This document shows, one piece after another, positions 60,291 to 64,000 of a stretch of DNA of 64,000 nt. The stretch is from Chloroflexota bacterium (GTDB lineage: Bacteria > Chloroflexota > Anaerolineae > Anaerolineales > UBA4823), in NCBI GenBank assembly GCA_012516075.1, contig JAAYXE010000125.1, positions 1-64,000 of the forward strand, read 5' to 3'. Both the position numbers and the translations under genes were made by a program. Under the pieces are notes generated by a model that saw nothing but the letters and a program-made list of their open reading frames with translations, searched no databases and was not told where the DNA came from. Every line of letters starts with the position of its first letter. The stretch's first letter is position 1.

Positions 60291-60347
60291 CCCAATTAAA
60301 TTGACACATCCCCGACTTATTGCTAAAATTTCCCAGTTAAATTGAAA
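60291..60347 (+). repeat. Pair of 16-bp direct repeats over the glnA promoter
   Basis: CCCAATTAAATTGACA (60291-60306) and CCCAGTTAAATTGAAA (60332-60347) match at 14 of 16 positions, 41 bp apart (about four helix turns). The first contains the -35 box; the second lies just downstream of the -10 box. This is the arrangement expected for a repressor such as a nitrogen regulator, which is inference. Confidence 0.55.
60301..60329 (+). promoter_or_regulatory. Promoter of glutamine synthetase
   Basis: Perfect -35 TTGACA (60301-60306), a 17-bp spacer and -10 TAAAAT (60324-60329). Confidence 0.75.
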
Positions 60348-60491
60348 AGCCTGTTATCAGCCATTTACTCAATCAGGGGAATAACGGGTTCGCCCGTCAG
60401 GGGGAAACGAAAAAGACGAAGCAGCACGCGGCGCCAGACATCTTTCCATTGTTATGGTGTACCGTGGAAATTTGCAAGAAGGAGCTAAAGG

Positions 60492-61832
60492 ATGGAAACG
60501 CAAGATTTGCTGAACCGCGTAAAAGAAGATGACGTCAAGTTTATTTCACTGCAGTTCACCGACGTTACCGGCGCCGTAAAAAGTGTCGACATACCCAGCC
60601 ACCGTCTACAGGAGGCGCTGGAGGACGGAATATGGTTTGACGGGTCTTCTGTTGAGGGCTTTTCCCGCATCCAGGAGAGCGACATGCGCCTGGTGATCGA
60701 TCCAAAAACCTATACCGTGCTGCCATGGTCACCTCTTGAGATGCGCAGAGCACGGGTGTTCTGCGATATTTACCAGCCGGATGGGACTGAATTTCCCGGC
60801 GACCCACGGGGAACGCTTAAGCGTACACTTGCAAGGTTGAAGGAGGAGCGCGGCTGGATTTTCAATGTCGGCCCTGAGCCCGAATTCTTCCTGTTCAAGC
60901 GCAACGGGCCACAGGCCATCCACCCGGTGCCGCATGATGTGGGGGGATACTTTGATTTCTCCGCCAATGACGACGCTGTGCGGGTGCGCACCGAACTGAT
61001 GGGCGCCCTGGCTGGTATGGGACTGGAAGTGGAGATGGGCCATCACGAAGTGGCTCTGGGCCAGCACGAGATCGATTTTCGCTTTGCCGATGCCCTGCAG
61101 ACGGCGGATAATGTGCTCACGTTAAAGTACACTGTCAAGGCGATCGCCGCCCAGCACGGGCTGGTGGCGTCGTTCATGCCAAAGCCGATCTTTGGCATCA
61201 ATGGATCCGGGATGCACTGCCACCAGTCACTGTTCGACACCCAGGGCCGGAACCTGTTCTTCGATGAGCAGGACCGCTACTGCCTGTCGCCGCTGGCATA
61301 CAACTTTATCGCCGGGCAGCTGCTGCACGCCCGAGCGCTTTCGGCCGTGGTGGCGCCCACCGTCAACTCGTACAAACGCCTGGTGCCGGGATACGAAGCA
61401 CCGGTGTATATTGGCTGGGCACAGATCAATCGTTCGGCCCTGATCCGCATCCCACAGTACACGCAGGGTCGCAACCAGTCGATCCGTGCGGAGCTGCGCT
61501 TCCCCGATCCCTCGGCGAACCCCTACCTGGCCTTCACCGTGATGCTGGCTGCGGCCCTGGACGGCATCGATCGCACGCTGCAGCCGCCGGAGGCGCTGAA
61601 CAACGTGAATATTTACCATCTCACCCCGGAAGAGCGAGAGGAAAGGGGTATTCAGGAACTGCCCGGTTCGCTGGCCGAAGCGCTGCGTGAGCTGGAACAG
61701 GACACAGTCCTGCAGGAGGCACTGGGGCCTGTGCTGTGTGAAGCTTTCCTGCGTGAGAAATGGTCCGAAGTGGAAGAATACCGCATGAAGGTGACCGACT
61801 GGGAGCTGGAACGCTACCTGGAACTTTCCTGA
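60492..61832 (+). CDS. glnA: Glutamine synthetase type I (short, GSI-alpha-like)
   Basis: ATP-dependent synthesis of glutamine from glutamate and ammonia. 446 residues, the length of the alpha form without the ~25-residue insert of the adenylylated beta form. Signatures: WFDGSSVEGFSRI, VGPEPEFFLF, the metal-site region HHEVALGQHEIDF, NGSGMHCHQSLF (His ligand), NSYKRLVPGYEAP and RIPQYT. A tyrosine is present in NIYHLTPEE at the place of the adenylylation site, but that residue is common to both forms. The ATG follows AAGGAGCTAAAGG. Feedback or nitrogen-regulator control rather than adenylylation is likely. Confidence 0.96.
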   Translation: METQDLLNRVKEDDVKFISLQFTDVTGAVKSVDIPSHRLQEALEDGIWFDGSSVEGFSRIQESDMRLVIDPKTYTVLPWSPLEMRRARVFCDIYQPDGTEFPGDPRGTLKRTLARLKEERGWIFNVGPEPEFFLFKRNGPQAIHPVPHDVGGYFDFSANDDAVRVRTELMGALAGMGLEVEMGHHEVALGQHEIDFRFADALQTADNVLTLKYTVKAIAAQHGLVASFMPKPIFGINGSGMHCHQSLFDTQGRNLFFDEQDRYCLSPLAYNFIAGQLLHARALSAVVAPTVNSYKRLVPGYEAPVYIGWAQINRSALIRIPQYTQGRNQSIRAELRFPDPSANPYLAFTVMLAAALDGIDRTLQPPEALNNVNIYHLTPEEREERGIQELPGSLAEALRELEQDTVLQEALGPVLCEAFLREKWSEVEEYRMKVTDWELERYLELS

Positions 61833-61851
61833 GGAAAACGTTGATTAATAG

Positions 61852-61885
61852 AAACAGGCCAGGCGCCGCGGCGCTGGCCTGTTTT
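61852..61885. terminator. Convergent terminator between glnA and the queuosine transporter gene
   Basis: A stem of AACAGGCCAGGCGCC with GGCGCTGGCCTGTT, one bulged G, followed on the plus strand by TTTTG. It lies 20 bp after the glnA stop and 9 bp before the end of the opposing gene, and probably serves glnA mainly. Confidence 0.75.
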
Positions 61886-61893
61886 GCTGTCAA

Positions 61894-62580
61894 TTAAACG
61901 CTGCCGCTGTGGTTCTGGTCGGGGACAATGTAAATCAACGGCAGGCTGAGCAGGGTCATGCCGTACTTGACGATCAGATTAAAGAGGAAGATCTGCCAGA
62001 CGACCGGCCAGGGCAGGGTGATAGCAAAAGCGCCCACAGCAAAAATTAAGTTATCCACTGGAACGCTGACCCCATTGCTGACCAGCACGCGCAGCCACTG
62101 AAAACGCCGGGTGATACGGGTGACGAATACGTGGTACACCTCGGTGTCGACCAGCTCGCTGACCACCTCGGCGATTATAGATGCAAGGGTGATGCGCCAT
62201 ACCGGCGAGAGGATGGCGCTGAATTCTTCTCCCAGCCCCCAGGATGGGTCACTGGGGACGGCGGCGGCCCACATTAAGTAGGCGGCCATGAGCAGGTTGA
62301 TGGCGCCGGCGGTGACGATCAGAATGCGAGCGCTGGCTTTGCCCAGCAGCTTGTGCACCAGATCGCGCAGGGTGAAGGTGACCGGGTAGATGAACGTGCC
62401 CATATCTACCGCCAGGCCAAAAACCAGCCCGATCTTCAGGCTGGAGATGTCGGAGAGCATCTGCGCGGCGATATAGGCAGCAATCACCAGGATAGCCGCA
62501 GTAGGGATCACCACGGCGGCTGATGCGCTCAGCGAGGTTTCTCCCCCCTGCTCAGTTGTACGGGTAATCGAGGCGGACAA
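61894..62580 (-). CDS. Queuosine-precursor transporter (VUT/YhhQ family)
   Basis: 228-residue inner-membrane protein with six predicted helices. Family signatures: YIAAQMLSDISSLKIG, DMGTFIYPVTFTLRDLVHKLLG, AEVVSELVDTEVYHVF and SNGVSVPVDNLIF. YhhQ/VUT proteins take up queuine precursors for wobble-position tRNA modification. The TTG start at 62580 has AGGAGTAATAT at ideal spacing. It lies 81 bp after the TtuA gene on the same strand, so a tRNA-modification cluster is suggested. No preQ1 riboswitch is recognisable in the gap. Confidence 0.9.
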   Translation of the reverse strand: MSASITRTTEQGGETSLSASAAVVIPTAAILVIAAYIAAQMLSDISSLKIGLVFGLAVDMGTFIYPVTFTLRDLVHKLLGKASARILIVTAGAINLLMAAYLMWAAAVPSDPSWGLGEEFSAILSPVWRITLASIIAEVVSELVDTEVYHVFVTRITRRFQWLRVLVSNGVSVPVDNLIFAVGAFAITLPWPVVWQIFLFNLIVKYGMTLLSLPLIYIVPDQNHSGSV

Positions 62581-62661
62581 ATATTACTCCTTTGTTTTGG
62601 TAAGGCGGGTGACTGCGACCGCCGGACGGCTGGTTAACGCTTCCCGGAAATCGAGAGGTTA

Positions 62662-63588
62662 TTAAGATGCACTTTTGACCAGCCGGCAAAAAGCGCATTC
62701 CCCCGGTGCGGTGGTTGGCTGACCGCAGCTCGGACAGGTGTGCAGCAGTTCCACCTGAGGATCCGCCTGGGGGGCAAAGAGGCCTTCCTCACGAGCCTGA
62801 AGAAACCTCAGGTAAAACGACAGTTTAGCCCCCGGCCGGTCTTCCTCCAGCCGGTTGAGAATTTCTTTGTAGTACAGCGACTTGGACCCGACGGAGTGGG
62901 GACACTCCTCGTAAATATACTCGATGCCGCGCAGCAGGGCATAAGCGGCCATTTCGCGCTCGTAGAAACGGCAGAGAGGTTTTACCTTGCGCACCAGTCC
63001 GGGGCGGTTGGCCTCCAGCACCGGGCTCTGGCGGACGAGATAGCCCGGGATCCAGTTCAGGGTGTTGCCAAACAGGACGGCAGCTTCATCGTCCAGATTA
63101 TGGCCGGTGGCGAGCACGTCGTAGCCGCCCTCGCGAGCCACGCGGTTCATGATATGGCGCTTGGCCATGCCGCAGACGGCGCAGGGCTTACCTCTGCCGC
63201 GCGTGGTGCGGTCGGCCATCTCGGGGATGGTTTCCCCGTACTGCTGATCCACGTCCACGATGTGCAGGCGGAGGCCGCGCTGGGCAGCAAACTGCTCGCT
63301 CAGCCGCTGCGATTCGGCCGAGTAACCGATGCCTTCATCGATACCCAGACCTATATAGAGCCCATCGGCCTGATATCCCAGACGCCAGAGGATATCCCAC
63401 AGGGAAAGGGAATCCTTGCCACCGGAGACGGCTACCAGGATGCGCTCCTGCGGGGTAAACATTTTGTATTTTTTGATGAAGCGCTGGGTCTGCTCCAGGA
63501 TCCAGTCCAGGTAGTGCTCTTTGCAGAGGGCCAGCTTGTGCTGGCGCATATTAATAACGGCTTTCGCGCCGCATTTCCGGCATTTCAT
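62662..63588 (-). CDS. tRNA 2-thiolation enzyme, TtuA family
   Basis: 308 residues, PP-loop ATPase of the TtuA/TIGR00269 group that 2-thiolates tRNA uridine. Order: N-terminal zinc finger (Cys3, Cys6, Cys22, His25), PP-loop SGGKDS (55-60), the iron-sulfur cysteines Cys136, Cys139 (CAVC) and Cys229, and a C-terminal zinc finger (CPSC and CAFC). These match Thermus TtuA. The start overlaps the stop of the ubiquitin-like gene (ATGA). Whether the target is position 54 or another uridine is not shown by sequence. Confidence 0.92.
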   Translation of the reverse strand: MKCRKCGAKAVINMRQHKLALCKEHYLDWILEQTQRFIKKYKMFTPQERILVAVSGGKDSLSLWDILWRLGYQADGLYIGLGIDEGIGYSAESQRLSEQFAAQRGLRLHIVDVDQQYGETIPEMADRTTRGRGKPCAVCGMAKRHIMNRVAREGGYDVLATGHNLDDEAAVLFGNTLNWIPGYLVRQSPVLEANRPGLVRKVKPLCRFYEREMAAYALLRGIEYIYEECPHSVGSKSLYYKEILNRLEEDRPGAKLSFYLRFLQAREEGLFAPQADPQVELLHTCPSCGQPTTAPGECAFCRLVKSAS

Positions 63589-63806
63589 GAGCGGCCGGCC
63601 TTCTCGTTCCCAGCGCCCCCGGAAATAACCGGGACGAGTTTAATTGTCTCCCCCTCGTGCAGGATTTCGTCATCCGTGAGCAAGTCACCGTCGCGTGTGG
63701 CCAGGTAGGCCTCGGGCTGCAGGTCGAGCTTTTTGAGCGTGTCTCGCACGGTCATCCCGGCGCGAACTTCGAACTCTTGATTGCGTAGAACCAGCTTAAC
63801 AGACAC
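63585..63806 (-). CDS. Ubiquitin-like sulfur carrier (TtuB/ThiS/MoaD type) with tail beyond Gly-Gly
   Basis: 73 residues of beta-grasp fold (SVKLVLRNQEFEV, GMTVRDTLKKLDL, ILHEGETIKLVPVISGG). In TtuB and ThiS the chain ends in Gly-Gly, which is activated to a thiocarboxylate that donates sulfur. Here Gly63-Gly64 is followed by nine more residues (AGNEKAGRS). The start is GTG 63806, with GGAGG seven bases upstream; a longer upstream reading crosses the promoter. It is coupled to ttuA by ATGA, so the pair is a tRNA-thiolation unit. Confidence 0.87.
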   Translation of the reverse strand: MSVKLVLRNQEFEVRAGMTVRDTLKKLDLQPEAYLATRDGDLLTDDEILHEGETIKLVPVISGGAGNEKAGRS

Positions 63807-63840
63807 CAGACAACCTCCAATAGACAATACTTCCGGCAGC

Positions 63841-63869
63841 ATTCTACCTTGAGGGGAATTATCAGTCAA
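63841..63869 (-). promoter_or_regulatory. Promoter of the sulfur carrier-TtuA-queuosine transporter unit
   Basis: On the minus strand, -35 TTGACT (63869-63864), a 17-bp spacer and -10 TAGAAT (63846-63841), about 35 bp before the GTG start. Confidence 0.65.
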
Positions 63870-63932
63870 CAACCGCCGTTTTTAAGTGTGGGTCTCCGAC
63901 AGGCGTCACGGGCACGCAGATTGCACTGAGGG

Positions 63933-64000
63933 TATAATAGCCGTGCTTTTCCCGGAAACGAAACAATCAAATCGGGGACATCACTGACCTTCAAAGGAGA
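63933..64000 (+). promoter_or_regulatory. Probable -10 box and ribosome site of a gene starting beyond the right edge
   Basis: A TATAAT at 63933-63938 has no good -35 box upstream. The window ends in AAAGGAGA (63993-64000), a strong ribosome-binding sequence, so a rightward gene is expected to start within about ten bases outside the window. Confidence 0.45.

Larger units (their letters stand above)
60195..60491. other. 297-bp control region upstream of glutamine synthetase
   Basis: It holds the divergent start of the HExxH gene, a promoter with overlapping direct repeats (60291-60347), and a ~150-base leader with a short UUCG-loop hairpin (ACGGG/CCCGT, 60384-60397). I see no match to a known glutamine riboswitch. 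Confidence 0.5.

Noticed and set aside
60330..60491. A glutamine riboswitch in the glnA leader
   Set aside because: I could not match the conserved core of that RNA; only a 5-bp UUCG hairpin is evident.
62581..62661. A preQ1 riboswitch before the queuosine-precursor transporter
   Set aside because: The 81-bp gap lacks the conserved preQ1-I or preQ1-II core and leaves little room for one.
1..64000. CRISPR arrays, insertion sequences, integrases, phage genes or attachment sites
   Set aside because: No spaced direct-repeat array, transposase, recombinase or phage protein was seen. Differences in layout look like ordinary operon boundaries.

Overview
The window reads as a chromosomal segment of a free-living, sugar-using, polysaccharide-producing bacterium, most likely a member of the Chloroflexota (Anaerolineae-like). 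That placement is inference. It rests on a moderately GC-rich, densely overlapping gene layout; secreted lipoproteins with Thr/Pro-rich linkers; two CUT1-type sugar ABC import operons without their own ATPase; a TtuA-type tRNA thiolation enzyme; and a tRNA-Sec gene. No rRNA, CRISPR array, phage, integrase or insertion sequence is visible.

Region 1 (1-14.4 kb) is carbohydrate uptake and breakdown. A leftward operon (5528 to beyond the left edge) encodes a GntR/UTRA regulator, a zinc alcohol/polyol dehydrogenase, a ROK kinase-like protein that lacks the usual zinc motif, a lipoprotein sugar-binding protein and two permeases, the second cut by the window edge. Back to back with it, a rightward operon (5761-14224) encodes an ArsR-like winged-helix regulator with a large C-terminal domain, another binding lipoprotein, two permeases, a GH43-like lipoprotein and a GH2-like glycosidase. 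The divergent control region holds two good sigma-70 promoters, a near-perfect palindrome over the gntR start region and a second inverted repeat in the other leader. In both operons a strong hairpin lies directly after the binding-protein gene.

Region 2 (14.4-29.7 kb) starts with an alpha/beta hydrolase and a small unknown protein, then enters an exopolysaccharide locus. Leftward: two GT4 glycosyltransferases and a sugar-phosphate transferase. Rightward: one tightly coupled nine-gene unit with an O-antigen-ligase-like polymerase, a processive GT2 synthase, a nucleotidyltransferase-like protein, a B12-binding radical SAM enzyme, two methyltransferases, a flippase, a nucleoside phosphorylase and a membrane sulfatase/phosphotransferase-like enzyme.

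Region 3 (29.7-35.9 kb) holds a pair of unknown surface/membrane proteins, an M29 aminopeptidase, a secreted beta-helix protein, a DinB-like gene broken by a one-base frameshift, and a lone cobalamin/iron-type binding lipoprotein with its own promoter and terminator.

Region 4 (35.9-44.6 kb) is a second leftward polysaccharide block: REC-GT2 fusion, GT2, GT4, a GT-C-like membrane protein, a DUF1616-like membrane protein, GT4 and a flippase. The first gene joins a complete response-regulator receiver domain to a GT2 glycosyltransferase, so phosphorylation may act directly on glycan synthesis.

Region 5 (44.7-51 kb) holds an aminoglycoside-phosphotransferase-like kinase, then a compact resistance-like cassette: a TetR regulator, a rifampin-phosphotransferase-like dikinase and an MFS efflux pump. 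Its promoter carries two near-identical 19-bp palindromes. An FmdB zinc ribbon follows.

Region 6 (51-64 kb) is mostly housekeeping: a large GAF/PAS histidine kinase, a TPR protein, a LysM lipoprotein whose promoter suggests a leaderless mRNA, a DHH phosphoesterase, a site-2 protease, tRNA-Sec, a small HExxH metalloprotein, glutamine synthetase, a queuosine-precursor transporter, and a TtuA plus ubiquitin-like sulfur-carrier pair for tRNA thiolation. A ribosome-binding site at the right edge shows that another gene starts just outside.
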